From: Tenodera sinensis
Taxonomy: Eukaryota > Arthropoda > Insecta > Mantodea > Mantidae
DNA length: 64,000 nucleotides
NCBI GenBank assembly: GCA_030765045.1
Contig: CM060961.1
Span: 95,271,135-95,335,134 of the forward strand
Reading direction: 5' to 3'
The notes under the pieces are model-generated. The model was not told the origin of the DNA, made no database searches, and saw nothing but the letters and a program-made list of their open reading frames with translations. Shown here piece after piece: positions 1 through 13,106 of this stretch; within the stretch, counting starts at the first letter, position 1; every line of letters starts with the position of its first letter. The translations under genes were made by a program, and so were the position numbers.

Positions 1-280
<280 letters not shown>

Positions 281-290
<10 letters not shown>

Positions 291-480
291 ATTATTTTGG
301 AAATAGCCTGTGAAGTCCTTTTGTATAATTGGTAAATCGTAAGATCAAATCTTGTTACCTAAATTATGCAGACCTCTTTCACGCAATTTAAATGAAATAT
401 CTATTTTGTAGTTTCAACCATTTTCGAGAAATTCTATGTTATGCTTTGAATTTACAAATGCTTCCTAGTTTTCGCCACTG
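281..480 (-). repeat. FamA fragment, internally deleted, inverted against 1-290
   Basis: From the palindrome at 271-290 the sequence returns as minus-strand FamA: ggaaatagcctgtgaagtcc, then gtaaatcgtaagatcaaatc, then caaccattttcgagaaattc. The 3' third of the unit is missing. The two copies therefore form a tail-to-tail pair. Confidence 0.65.
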
Positions 481-1667
481 CATAATATCACTATTTTCCC
501 TTTCTTCCTTTTATAGTCCATGGAAAACTAATTTTAAGGCTATTGTATAGTGATCACATTTAAAAGATTTGGCTAACGCTTTAGTTTACCTCTGTTTCTT
601 CTTATACCTACACTGATGCGTGTAAATTGTAATGAAATTTTATTTCGATTAACAAGATGTAGATACATCAATAAGCTTTTGCAATTATAGCTCGTAGAGG
701 AGTAGTCATAGTCATGTGAATGCAAAGAATCAAAATCCTCAGGTCAGAGGATCACTATACAATGGTAGAAAATTACACTTAAAAGCATGTACTCTAGGGT
801 AAAATTCAGCTCTGTGGTTTGCCTAAATAACAAACGAAGCATGCCCGGATTGGGAACTCTACCTTGGATGAAAGAACCTTTAGAGGGAATGTGGTTTTGA
901 TGTGTGAACAGTACAACGACTAAGAGGAATCTGTGTAGATTCTCCTAAAAGGAGTCATTCGGTTGTCGGCATCTAACATTTCTTGGCAAAGGTGCAGCAG
1001 ATGTCGGTGATTGCACAAAGGACATGTTTGTATGCTATAGTTGCGCTATAATGAGACTCTACAGACGTTTTGGTGCAGAAGAAATAAAGAAAATTTTCAA
1101 CTGCTCTCTCATGCTACAGGTAGCAGCTAATACTAACTGTTAAGATATAGTTGCTATACTTTTACGAACACCACTTTCAAAATAATAAATAAAGCTATCT
1201 GCAAAATGCCCAAAAATATTTTTGAACGTTTTGCTTATAGTGATCTTTGAGCTTTGTAGTTTCATAATCTTTATCTGATACTAGGCAACGGTTCGTAAGC
1301 ATGGCGTCACCTGACTTTTTAAATGTACCTGCACACGTGGGCAACCAGACTTTTGAGACTTCGAAGAAGATTCTCTCGCTTTCTGGTTTTACCACATTTT
1401 TGGGATACACAAAATACTCCACTCGATGCAATTTTCATTTAATATGCTTCAACATTTTAGGATAACATACAAAAAGCACATGGACACAAATTTAGGATGT
1501 GCTTTTTCTGAACTGCTTATGTTTATGATGATATTAATTGTTACATTGAATTAACATCCTAAAATTACTTGGCAATGGCGTTTATAATTTTACTAATTTT
1601 TTTCTACCAAGCTAAAAGGGTAATAAAAATCTGCTTCCATACATTCTTGCTTTAACGTGCTTTATTA
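481..1667. other. No recognisable gene; one orphan minus-strand ORF
   Basis: AT-rich sequence. A 78-codon ORF on the minus strand at 1195-1431 has ordinary protein composition, including a WLPTCAGTF stretch, C, K and E residues and few low-complexity runs. It could be an exon-like fragment of a decayed gene, but I recognise no family and see no continuation on either side. Nothing else can be supported. Confidence 0.4.
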
Positions 1668-2053
1668 TGATGCCGGGCACGGCACACAACAAAGGATCGT
1701 CGGGACCAAGCTACTTTACAGCACATTTCAGGCCCACGAGCAAACAAAGGCGCAAGGTCAAGCTTCCCCACGCCACGCACACGAGTAAACACGTGACTAA
1801 CAACAAGCGGGCGGCAACCCAAAGGATTTCCAGAGAGAGAGAGTTACAGTCGGTCAGTGAGCGCGAGACAGGTGTGTGTGTCGTCCGTTGTGAAGAAGTT
1901 TCAACGAGCCTCGAATGATTATATCTTCGGTGTTAGTGTTTGGGATACAGAGAAACTGAAAAGAGACAGTGAAAGGAGTGGGTCAAGGATTCAAGAGGAG
2001 AACAATTATTGTCAGTTGTAATTTCACGAAAGACTGTTAACGTCAGTAAAAGA

Positions 2054-2085
<32 letters not shown>

Positions 2086-2152
2086 GCAAACTTTTAGAAG
2101 TGAAATACAGTGAGAAAACAGTAACTGGACTGAATTGTGTTGTGTTGTTACA
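1668..2152 (-). mobile_element. LTR-B copy, probable solo LTR
   Basis: LTR-B is a dispersed LTR. On its plus strand it starts tgtaac or tgtgac, runs through caaaatccagt, an acagttctcttctg-like block, gaaagactgttaac (as seen in reverse) and a tatatag promoter-like segment, and ends near gccggcgtgaca. This minus-strand copy starts at tgatgccgggcac and ends at gttgttaca. The flanks atta and atat are not a clean target duplication, so the ends are approximate. A T-run of about 25 interrupts it near 2060. Confidence 0.6.
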
Positions 2153-2212
2153 ATATTAAAACTAATAAAATTGCGAAGTAGTCATTGTGGGTAGCGTTTC
2201 TTGGTTTTTCTT

Positions 2213-2216
<4 letters not shown>

Positions 2217-2262
<46 letters not shown>

Positions 2263-2291
2263 TTTTGTGTGTGTGTGTGTGTGTGTGTGTC
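2217..2291 (+). repeat. (TG)n microsatellite
   Basis: TG repeat with a tatg and a ttttg interruption. It is not inside a recognisable FamA copy. Confidence 0.95.
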
Positions 2292-2645
2292 AAATAACTG
2301 TTTCAAAATTAATAATCTCAGCACTAATAAAGCTAATTCAATGGAATGGTATAAATTCGTAGCAGATAAATACATAATGATGGAACTTAGCAGTTTCACC
2401 TATGCGTGCGCTTCGACAGTGCATTACGCGGTAGAATAGTGAACTGTATATACTCCCATCTTAAGATCTACTAGCACTCAATCTTCGAAAAAATAAGTTG
2501 CGACTCAGATTTTATGCAACAATTGGTATAGTTGTCCATATCCCAATTCACGCAAATCCCGAAACTTAAATTGTCATGAGACTACTATCCACTTTGAGCA
2601 TAGTGTGAAGTAAAGAAGCAACTGAAAAGCAACGGTACCTTAAAG
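2292..2645. other. No feature seen
   Basis: Unique-looking AT-rich sequence between two TG tracts. No coding or repeat signal that I can support. Confidence 0.4.
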
Positions 2646-2655
2646 TGCATACTGT

Positions 2656-2727
<72 letters not shown>

Positions 2728-2880
2728 TGTGTATGTGTGTAGCATAACTCAAAAACGAAAAGCCTGTTAAAAACCAAAGTTGGTATTTAAAATGTAGTAT
2801 CTTTTAGGGAGACGTTTTCTTTAAAATCTTCGTGTCGCATCCTTGAAAGATACTAAACTTAAATACACGCACAGGTCTGT
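2646..2880 (-). repeat. FamA fold-back fragment
   Basis: Minus-strand FamA from the (TG)n tract (about 2657-2740) through cataactcaaaaacgaaaag to gtatttaaaatgtagtatct. It then turns back as plus-strand FamA from ttaaaatcttcgtgtcgcat to cttaaatac. The two arms (about 2783-2805 and 2845-2866) can pair. Confidence 0.75.
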
Positions 2881-2922
2881 TTCTACAATGGGCCCAAATG
2901 ACTAGTCGGCAGACCCTCACAC

Positions 2923-3129
2923 TTCACTCACTCACTCACTCACTCACTCACTCACTCACTCACTCACTCACTCACTCACTCACTCACTCACTCACTCACT
3001 CACTCACTCACTCACTCACTCACTCACTCACTCACTCACTCACTCACTCACTCACTCACTCACTCACTCACTCACTCACTCACTCACTCACTCACTCACT
3101 CACTCACTCACTCACTCACTCACTCACTC
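2923..3129 (+). repeat. (TCAC)n tetranucleotide microsatellite
   Basis: About 51 uninterrupted copies of the four-base unit tcac/cact. It has no FamA context. Confidence 0.98.
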
Positions 3130-5810
3130 TGTGCACAATTTATTGATTTCACGAAAAAATGTACAAAGACAGTTTTCAATTAAAAAAATGAGGAAAGAAA
3201 GTAACTGCTAAGCTAGTCCACAATATGCCTTAGATAACTTTTCTGTCAAGAATATACTTGTGCGAAGCCATGGGTAAAGACCATGATTATTTTTACAGCA
3301 ATATAGCTTCCGAAAGGATAACTATGGAACACAAGATCACAGATCATAACCTCATTAAGTAGCAAAGAAAATATCGAATGCTCATTAAAGAGAAATCCTA
3401 ATTGCCCTAATGATGGAGCCTTAGGGATGTAATATGAGAAGTTTGGAAAAAGTTTTGCCTGTCTCTAATAATTTTGGCGGAGACAACTTCACATAAAAAC
3501 AAGAGAGATACTTTTTCATAGGAAGAGCGGAATAGGAGTAAACAGAAGAGGATAATAATTAACAAGAGCGTTGAAGGCTGGGGCAAGGAAGATGCAAGAG
3601 AAAAAAAAAATGCAGCGGAGATATCAAATAGCTCGGTACATCCTCAAGAATGGCTCATTTGGAAATATATTCTTTTTAAATAGGTACTTAAATTTTTTAC
3701 AGTTCTTATGTTATATTCCTTTCCCTACCACCTATCTATAATAAGTAAGAGGAAGTACTCTACTTCAGTCAGCTGAGAAGTCGGTTAAATATCACATTTT
3801 ATATCCAGATTCAACATCTTCCAAGGATGGAACCCACTCGTATTATCCTTAACACCGTAAATCTTTCGTTGTTTTTTTATATCCTCAAAAATAGTTCCAA
3901 CGATTTGGATTAAAATGAAACGTGTTTAATATATTAATTGATATGAGCAATAAAATGTGTATACATCTTAAGTTTTTTGCGAATATCCTGTGAATTTCTT
4001 TCATTTGATTTAACTTTGTATAATTTTATATAATAAGGAATTCTTTTCAGATAGACAAAAAGTATTAAAGGAAAAACGTAGAGTTCACTTAAATATCGTC
4101 AAAGCATTTTCTTCATAGCGTTAGGCGTTTTCGGAATATTCCCCTTTGCAAATTTAGGTCTTTCCTAAGGGTCATATAATGGACATGTTTGAAGGTTCGC
4201 GGCACACCCCCCCCCCCACCCCACCGAATCCCCTGAGCTTCCTTTCCACCTTAAGAGCTTCGAACGTTGAATGAACATTTTATTGCTGTTTCCGCATGTT
4301 GACTCATTGCTATTAAAGCAGTGCATATGTAAAACACATGGAAACATTACTTTAGAAGTAATCGGTTTTACATAAACTCTATCACCCAATATTTTACTGT
4401 TGTAAACGAAGGAGTAGACTCCCCCAGAGTAGGAACTAGCTCGGGTAATAATACTAAACAACGTAGCTTCATCAAACTTTAAACTTAGGGTTTATATGGT
4501 AGGTAATTTCTACGACAGTCATTTGTTTGAAACAAGGTCATGTTGGGTATTTCTGGGACAGCCCTTGTATTTCCTCAAAAACGTCGGTAACCTTTTTGAT
4601 TAAACGTGATTTATTTCAGACAAGTAAAGTATGGCGTTCCAAAACAGACTTGAAAAGAACAGTGGCGTGGAAAATCGAACATCCGCCGCTTAAGTCCAGG
4701 TCGTGGAAGTAATTTGTGTCTGGCTTGGACAAATACATACATAAAGGAATATGATAAAAATACAAAAGGGTTTAAAATATAAAACCTATATTTTTTAATG
4801 TGTACAAATAACTTTTTAATTCATATCCTCACTGAGCTTTAAGCATTTGGGAAACACCGAAATACAATGAAATATATGCTATACAAAAAATGTCTGTATC
4901 AAACAAGGTCTTATAACAATACTGCCTTCTAAGAGATTTTCTGCTGTTAAGTTTGAATTATCGATAATTTAATCAGTGTTCTTTTCTTTGATGTTATCCT
5001 TAGCAAAGAATATGCTTTATCAAGGTTTGCGTATTCGATTTGCTTTCGTTTTTTTTCTGCGTTGGCCTAAATAACTATGGTGAAGTAAGGTTGTGCTCCA
5101 ATAAAGAATTACTTATGGAAATTAATCGAATATTATGGTTTCAGATTTCCTGAAAACGAAAGATGAAGTTTGTGAAATATTACACTCCTTGGCAACTAAT
5201 TGTTCTTTAACATACCGCGTGAGTCTTATCCTGCGGATTAGGAAGTTATGCAGTCCTGTCGTTTTACAGGCTATGCCGTAAACACTGTCTACTGCACGTC
5301 TTTGTACAAATTTAGGCAGAAATTAGTGCTTTGTACCACTGTCTGTGAAGTGACGTGCTCTCGTAGTGCAACTGTGGTCTTCAGTAGTGAAAGCCTCGGG
5401 TTCAAATACTGCCACTCGAAGGTGCTTTTTATGTTTAATACGAGTAGATTTAATTGAAACTGGCAAATTGGCATGGATGTGAAATTCTTGAAAACGCAAA
5501 GTGTTACTTGCTGCAATATGCTTTAATGAACATCATAAATAAATGCATAATAACTTGTAGTTATAACTTACATACATAAAGCATCATTACGTTATATTTT
5601 CCTATTTGAAGCTTATCTTTTATGTAAGTCAATAAATATTTCTGAGAGTTTGTAAAATGCAGTGCATGCATATCGTCTCATCGTCTGTAAAAGTGCAGGG
5701 TTGCTCAGTTACCAATCCGCAGAATCAGAAGGTTCACTCGGTATACTACGTGTAGGCTAAAGTTGAGAGGGAAGTATCACATTCAAAAATCAGCACCACA
5801 ACAGGAATTT
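3130..5810. other. No gene; faint FamA traces
   Basis: AT-rich sequence without a supportable gene. Around 3770-4130 and 4500-4620 there are diverged FamA-like pieces, such as gtcggttaaatatc, catcttccaaggatg, and tcctcaaaaatagttccaac followed by gatttggattaaaatg. A short C-run lies at 4206-4215. Short ORFs here (4165-4461 minus, 5248-5457 plus) show no family signature and are probably chance frames. Confidence 0.4.
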
Positions 5811-5882
5811 GAGCCACGGAAATTGGGGTTTCGTACCAATATCCTAACCAACTGAGTTGTCATGCCAAAATGCCGGTATATA
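5808..5882 (-). repeat. tRNA-like SINE head
   Basis: On the minus strand, gacaactcagttggttagga resembles a tRNA A box with D arm. It is followed about 30 bases later by ccgtggctcaaattcc, a weak B-box-like element. It cannot fold as a real tRNA, so I call it a tRNA-derived SINE remnant. Confidence 0.4.
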
Positions 5883-7569
5883 ACTAGGTAAATTCCTCAT
5901 CTGACCCGAATTTTTTCAGGCACTGTTAAATTAATTTTGAGACAACATAATCCAATGACGACTTACTTTGAATTCCGAGCTGCTAGTTAACCAATATTAC
6001 TTCTATCAGTGATAATTAGTTGATTTTCACCTTCAGTATGTAGACTAAGGTGTAGAAATTCAGAATACTCCTTACATTCAATTCTTTGATGTGATCAAAG
6101 TCCATCAACATTCCGGGACCAATCACTGAAAGTTAAAATAGCCAAATTATAATTTAGGTTTTTTAATTCCCTAGGAACAGTTCCGCGTAAACGCTTTTGT
6201 TATCGGTTTGAAAATGAGAGCGCTTTGTGACAATTTAAACAAATCTAAGTAAAGAGCTTTTTCCGACATTTCTCACATTTCCCCAAACATTTGTGAAAGT
6301 ATTTATGCATTAATTGCTATAGATATGTTAATGAGCTTCTGTATTATGTGTTTTAAAAGAAAATGCACACTACATAATAACAAATACTGACAACAATTTC
6401 AAGCCACTTTTGCGAGTACATTTTCTAGAGGGTTTTCTCGGTCGTTATATTTTAGACATTTTTCAGGACTTTAAATGATCCTTACGATGCAGCTTTTAAG
6501 TGTTCAGAGTGAAACTACGGAAATGTTTACCCCAATGTGTACTAACTAAAAGTTACTAAATAAATACAAGACAAATGTTTTGCGCTATCAAGCTCATCCG
6601 ACTTTGACAAATGCATCCTTTTTTTCTTCTTCAAAATTTTGAACAACTAACAACTGAACCAAGCAACTATTTTTAAACCAATTATCTTAAAAATTATTTA
6701 TTAGAAAACTTATTTTATTGCTTAATAAGGAACGTCGAACTGAATTTTTTCAAGCATTTTGGAGACTGCACCGTAAGGAGCATAATGATTTAGCATATAG
6801 TTATGCATCAACCGTAGATAAAAAATGTGGTAGGTAATGATTCCAAAACACTTAGAAAAATCCTTTGGATTTGCAAAATTTGCCCATCGGTCCACTTAAA
6901 ACAATGGTAAAATAATCCAGTAAAGAATAAAACAAATAAAAATGGAAAAAGAAGAAATATACTACAGAAGTATTTGTAAAGAAATAAAACTAGAAAAGAT
7001 GGTAGAAAGTAAGAAGAGAAGAAGACAAAAAGAACAGAATAAAGAATGGGAGGAAACCCATTATCGGCTTTCAAGTTTATTTGCTCTGTGGAAAATAATG
7101 CTTGTAATTTAAGACGCTGGCTTTAAAATGTTGGAGTGAAACTAATAGCCAGGATACGTTGTTTGAAAGTATCACGTCGTACTGAAAACAACCGGGAAGT
7201 TCTCGGGAGGTCTGTCAGATGGCGGTGGTGTATTTTCAGTTGATTGATTGAAACTGCCATTCGTTTCCATTAGTCGATGATCCATTGTCTGTCAGTCCAC
7301 GTGAACATAACTTGCCTTTCACAACTTTTTTAAAGTGACAGGAGTGCATTAGCTGGCTCTAGCAGCACAAGTTTGTTCCTGCATTTTGTAGTGAGCATGC
7401 TCACAAATAGTCAATCCATCGCACACACACCCGTACCTTAGTCCAGTAATTATTATCTAGACACATTTTCCGTTAAAGGGTTTTTCCGATTCTGATTTCC
7501 TATATTTACCACAGATATTTTGGCCCAGACGACTCTTCACTTCTGCAGATTATATTCATTGTGTCCCTT
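5883..7569. other. No feature seen
   Basis: AT-rich DNA without recognisable genes or shared repeats. The hydrophobic minus-strand ORF at 6808-7074 is the translation of an A/G-rich tract and has no family signature. Confidence 0.4.
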
Positions 7570-7781
7570 AGGCTAGTCTAAAGTAGAGGAAGCGTTTTGT
7601 ACGACTCAACAATTAGAGCGAGTCTGCAAGGAGATGTGCCTGGGTGCATTTGACAGGGAGGGCATAGCTCAAAAACACAACTAACACGTATATCTAATTT
7701 GGTGTTAAGGTGAAATTTCCGTAAAAGAATGAACAGCTTTTGGAGGCTCCCTAAATAAAAAACAATCAGTTTTAGCAAAAG

Positions 7782-7865
<84 letters not shown>

Positions 7866-8590
7866 ATGTGGACAGTAAGTATAGCTCAAAAACGAAAAGC
7901 TGGTTAAAAATCCAAATGGGTATTTTAGTTTAACATCTTTCAAGGATGCGACACGAAGATTTTGATGAAAATTCCTCCACCCTAAACTAATCATCATATA
8001 CAAGGAAAATGTTTCCAAATTTTGGTTTTCTCAAAAATGGCTCAACAATTTTGACAAAAATTCAATATGTTTAATATATTTGTATGGTAAATGAAATGTA
8101 TATTTCAAAGTTTCTGTCTATAGCCTATGTAATCCTGTTTACTCTTGATCACTTTTGCATAACTAGTAAACCGTAAGAGACAGACCAAATCTTACTACAC
8201 AAAACATGCACATTTCTTTAAAACACCCAAGTTATGTCCAAATGCATTTTGTTTTTGTTGAGCTAACCATTTTGTTATTTGTGTGAGGTTTGTAGTATTT
8301 ATACTTTTCTGAAATGGGAGGTCGTTATTCACTTGTTTATCTCTTGACTGTAAAGAGAAGCAATTTCAAAGCCTTCATTAGCAACCAGGCCTTAAAACAT
8401 TTGACTATCGCTCATAGCCTACTGTATTACCATATTCCTCTCCCAGCAGCAAGGGCATTTGCAATAAAACAATTTCTACAAATGTTTATGTAGACTAACA
8501 TGAAGAAGATAGAAGAATAAAAGTATGTAGGAATAGTTAGTACAAGAGTAGAGCAACTAATGTGAGTGCAATACATCAGATTTTTTTTTT
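7570..8590 (-). repeat. FamA, near full length
   Basis: Minus-strand copy running from agtagaggaag, through a ~76-bp TG tract (7784-7861), the cataactc-like and ggatgcgacacgaagatttt blocks, and the caccaaatcttac-like middle, to the 5' end motif aatgtgagtgcaatacatca near 8570. It ends beside a T-run. Confidence 0.85.
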
Positions 8591-8879
8591 TATTTATCTA
8601 TCTCCAATAGTTTGTGAGAAAATGAGTCAGTTGTATTACAAAGTAAACAAACCGTACGTCTAGGACACAGGGAAATGGCCAATATAGGTAGCAGTTCACA
8701 GGACTTCTAATATGGCAAGGTTTTAGTAGTATACACTGCGTAGTGGCAGTAATGTTATTTCTTTACTCTAACTTATAATTTTATGATAAAAGAAATAGGA
8801 TATACTTAAGTCCCGGTTTATATGTTTAGCTTCATAACAGTCTAGCAGAGTTAGTCCTGTTTCGTGAAGCAAAGCTTCC
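8591..8879. other. Spacer between two inverted FamA copies
   Basis: About 290 bp of unique-looking AT-rich sequence. The FamA copies on either side face away from each other. Confidence 0.5.
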
Positions 8880-9942
8880 ACAAAACATCTCATGTGATGT
8901 ACTCACATGACTTTCTCTACTCTTGTACTAACCATTCTTACTACCTGGCAAAGCCATGAAGCGTATCGGAAAGAATGTGAAACTGCCCAGTTGTTTATGC
9001 GAGCACGGAGAGACGGGAATGTACACTATGTTCAGATGAAATCATAGCTCCAGGCAGCAACGTCTCATACATCGGCAGGCACTAGAGTTCATCTATTTGT
9101 GTTTTATCACTGACTATGCTCCAAGTTACTGATATTTTGCTCTTCTAATAGACAAGAGAAGAACCGATCGTAGTACTCGACCACCAAGGTCAATACGTCT
9201 CAACGCTTTGCCAAGTAATACAAACTCCTATTACTATGTCTTCTTCCTGTTAGTTGAGATGAACATCTGCAGAAATTATCTTACTGCTCGTTTCCTTGCA
9301 AATGCAACGGGAATATGGGAATACAGAGGCCTTGAGCGATAGTAAAATCGTTTAAAGCTTTCAAATACCGTTCCCTTATAAAAATCAATAGCAATGTTCC
9401 ATTTTACAGAAGTGGGTGTTAGTTCCCCAAAACTCACACAAATAACAAGGAATATCTCCGAAATTGTTCACTTTGCAAAAAAATTTAGACGTGTTTTAGC
9501 AAGATCTACATTTTTTGTATGGTAAGGTTTTGTCTATTTCTAACGGTTTACCAGTTATGCAGAAGTCATCCAGAGTAAATAGGACTTCATGGGCTATAAC
9601 CAGAAAACTCAAAACATACATTTCTTTTATCATAAAGGTATCTCAAACATATGACATTTTAATCAAAATCGTTAGAGCTATTTTCAAGAAAATTAAAATC
9701 TTCGAAAAATTTTCCATGTAAAGGATATGTCGCATTCTTAAAAGGCATTAAACTTAAATACTAACTTTGGTTTTTAACCGACTTTTCCCTTTTGAGTTAT
9801 GGTGTCCACAGACAGACACGGATGTTTTTCCTGGATTCAGGGGGCCTCAAAATATATATTTCCGGTGAAATCTCGCCACAAAAGTTTTGGGTGGAATACA
9901 ATACTTCCTCTACTTATTATACGTAATAGAGAAAGTAAAAAT
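8880..9942 (+). repeat. FamA, near full length, carrying a MITE
   Basis: Plus-strand copy from catctcatgtgatgtactca through ccgaaattgttcactttgc, gccattttc-like and gtgtcgcat-like blocks to the end motif aatagagaaagtaaaa near 9940. The (CA)n tract is nearly absent here, reduced to cacagacagacacgg. A separate element interrupts it at 8944-9218. Confidence 0.85.
8944..9218 (+). mobile_element. MITE-like element, copy 1, nested in FamA
   Basis: A ~275-bp insert splits FamA between ccattctta and caaactc. It starts cctggcaaagcc and ends gctttgccaag, which are inverted copies of each other over about 10 bases. A second copy lies at 60487-60770 on the other strand. Both share gcgtatcgga, aatgtgaaactgcc and agttgttta. 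The length and termini suit a non-autonomous DNA transposon, but I could not fix a target duplication. Confidence 0.6.
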
Positions 9943-12204
9943 TAGACAAGTTTACCTTTTTACACTAAAGAGGATGGATTTTTCTCCTGTGACGTGGTGT
10001 AGAATTTGAAGTGACTACAACATGGCAGATTTAGAATCATTTTAACATAGGTGTTAAGTACAAGCGTTCGTCTAGCGATATTCTAATACTCTTTGTACAA
10101 AACGCTAAGGAGTTTCAGCTATAACACTAACAAAGCTCACTTTTTGGTACGCTTCATGATATAATCTCCCGTTAAACCAGACTTATTTTGAAAATGTAAA
10201 TCGAGTGGAATGGCTCAAGCGGGAACTTTTGCGGGCTGCAATGGGGAGGTCTAAATTCGATTTAGCCGACCTTCCTACTCTATATATATATTTTTTTTTT
10301 TGGGGGGGGGAGGGATTTTCCCTAGTCACCAGGCGAATTAAGGAAAGGTTCGTTACCCCTGCAGAATTTCCTCTCCCTCCAATTCAACTCACTTTTCATT
10401 TCACTTCATCCTTCATCAGCTTGGTTCCTTCAGGCTGACCTGCGCCGACAGACGCCTAGGGCGCTACAAGGCAGTCATAAGGATGTGCGCAAACTCCGTC
10501 CCTCAGCGGTGCGCTCTCCGAATCTACTAGACGCCACCGGGGAGCTTCAATCTGGATCGGCCGCTCTCTCTTTTCTAGCTCATCTGCCTGCTCTCTTCCT
10601 AGCATAACACTGCTTTGTTTTCCATTATGATTATATTCCGCTTCTAATTGCAGTAATATTAAATAAAGGTAAATAAAAAACGTATTTCCACTCGCCCGTT
10701 TACAGTCAGTCATGTATATATTTATTGCAATATTTCTTTCAGTTAGCCTGTTTGTCACAGCTTGGAAATATTTAGCTGTAGCCTCGATTCAAGGTGATCA
10801 AATTGACGCGGCCTCACCGCCTCCATTCCGCCATCCTAAGCGGAATGCTGCTCTCAGGTGGTTTCTGCTCCGGTTGCTCTGCATGGATCTTAATTTATGG
10901 GTGTGCGTGGGTATTTTCACATAAAAGCTAGAACTCTCGTTGAAACACTTTTATTCTCAATCAAAATAATGCTTGAGATTTGTCGATGGCTATTAGAAAG
11001 GTTACGTCTTTACTGTGTCTTTACTAAGACCGAAGATTATTACTGTAAAATGTAATGTGTCCTCACACTCGGGGATCCGGAAGGCAAGTGTCCCGACTGA
11101 CCTGCTCACTCGGGGATCTGGGCGATAAGTGACTGCCTTTCACATCCTAATTACCTCTCCAGTGGCAACAGGGTTTCGCCGCAGCGTGCCTGACCACACC
11201 TGAGCTAAGCGATTTCTAGGAAAACTGGTCTTACCATGTATCAGGGTGACTACCTGGAACTTGCTACTAATGATTTGTCTGTAATCTTAAGTGTCCTTTC
11301 TGACAATTTTAACTCTGACCAATCTTCGCAGGTCTGTACCTTTATACATGTGACGATTTTAATATTTCCTGATTATTTAATTCTGCCGTGAAGCAGTATT
11401 ATTTCCATAATTATGGTATTCACAATTTCGGCTTCAAAATAGTATCAGCATTATTAAAAGCTTGTTTAGAATTCTCATCTGAAACAGAGTAATTTCAAAA
11501 GGCGAACGCACCTTAGTGTCTGTAGTTTCAGTATCTGGACAGTTAATGGATATTTAATCCTTCAAGTTGAGCCCCTGCTCGTCAGAGGAAAGATACTTTA
11601 TGACCATTTGCGGCCATGAAATAATGATATCCCCATTAGCCTGAATGTTGGCTGTCCAATTAACGTGCATTTCCAATCATCTGAGTCTGGACTCGGTTGT
11701 AAGACCAAGAGTTCCCTTGGGGCATTAAAACCTTTATTTAATATGTTTTCTTTCCAGAACGACCCACTTAGTGCAAAATAATTAATTTTTCCTTTTTAAG
11801 AGACTGAGCTTGGCTTTAATTTCCTTGGGTCTCATATACCCAACAGTTTGAGGGACCTACGAGGACAAGTTGCACTGAAATGATATCCAATCTATTTACT
11901 ATAAAAATAAGGTATATATAAGCAGAAAAGGCGGAAATGAACCCCACCGACTGGTGCATTTTAATGCTCCCATATTTTTCCACAATATGTAGATCTACGG
12001 TTTGTTAACTCACAACTGGTACACTTGGGTCCTATGGACCCCATGGAAATTCGCTTTTATCAGTGGCACAATATGTGTGGGAGCATTGGCGAAACCCCTT
12101 CTGTGTTCTCCTAGCTTTCGGTTGACTATCAGCCCACGGCATTGTTGTAGGTGTGTCTACAGTAGTTTTGCTTCTATAAAGGCGATCGGGTCCCAAAGAC
12201 TATG
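9943..12204. other. No gene; GC-richer island at about 10.2-11.25 kb
   Basis: Between two FamA copies. The stretch 10200-10700 is GC-richer, starts with a weak tRNA-like pattern (atggctcaagcgggaact, then ggtctaaattcga) and may be a degraded SINE. At 11070-11135 the motif ctcactcggggatc or near-copies occur twice about 40 bp apart. No coding region is supportable; ORFs such as 10456-10758 minus show no family features. Confidence 0.35.
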
Positions 12205-12316
12205 GTGATATTTTTTTATTCCACCCAAAAATTCGATGACGAGATTTCACTGGAAATATGTGTTTTGAGGCCAAAAAGCCTATTTAGAAAAAGGTTCGTG
12301 TGTGTGTGTCTGTCTC

Positions 12317-12404
<88 letters not shown>

Positions 12405-13018
12405 CTGTGTGTATGTGTATTCCTTGGACAACATAACTCAAAAACGAAACGTCGGTTAAAAACCAAAGCTGGCATTTAAGTTTAGTGTCTTTCAAGGATG
12501 CGTCACGAACATTTTGAAGAAAATTGCTCCACCCTAAACTACCCTTTACATGGACAATTTTTCGAAAATTTCGATTTTCTTGAAAATGGCTCTAATGATG
12601 TTGATTAAAATGACACATGACAAACTTTTACTATACAAAAATGTAGATGTACTAAAATACACAATTTGTGTCTAATATTTTTTTCTTTGTAGAGTGAACC
12701 GTTTTGGAGACAATTCAGGTTATTTGTGTGAGTTTTAGAGAACTTACACTTCTGTCAAATGGAACATCATTATTCATTTTATATGTTAACCGTTCAAACA
12801 GAAAGGAATTTGAAAGCTTTAAAAGGTTTGACTATGCTCAAAGCCTACTGCACCATATTCATCTTGCCGTATATTCCAAAGCCGCATATTCCTTTTGCAC
12901 GTACAACAAAATAAACAGTAAGATAATTTCTGCAAATGTTTATCTCAACTAACACGAAGAAGATACAGGAATAAGAGTTTGTAAGAATAGTTAGTACAAG
13001 AGTAGAGAAAGTCACTTC
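12205..13018 (-). repeat. FamA, near full length
   Basis: Minus-strand copy starting ttattccacccaaaaattcg. A TG tract covers 12299-12412 with a tctgtctctt interruption. The ggatgcgtcacgaacatttt block, the gattaaaatgacac block and the 5' end tacaagagtagagaaagtca follow. Confidence 0.88.
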
Positions 13019-13106
13019 CATTACTTTGGGTTTGCTCTACCAGAGTGTAGAAAAACGAATGGAGAAGAGATTACAGATACTCCGAGCTACTGGATCAAAC
13101 AGATGA

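Noticed and set aside
2898..3146. A Ser-Leu-Thr-His repeat ORF
   Set aside because: Pure (TCAC)n translation.
6808..7074. An 88-codon hydrophobic minus-strand ORF suggesting a membrane protein
   Set aside because: It is Phe/Leu/Ser-rich only because the complementary strand is A/G-rich. No start context, homologue or conserved motif is seen.
8880..9942. FamA as a Helitron or TIR transposon
   Set aside because: The inverted motifs are short and lie inside the conserved ends, no CTRR end with hairpin is present, and no consistent target duplication could be fixed. I leave the class open.
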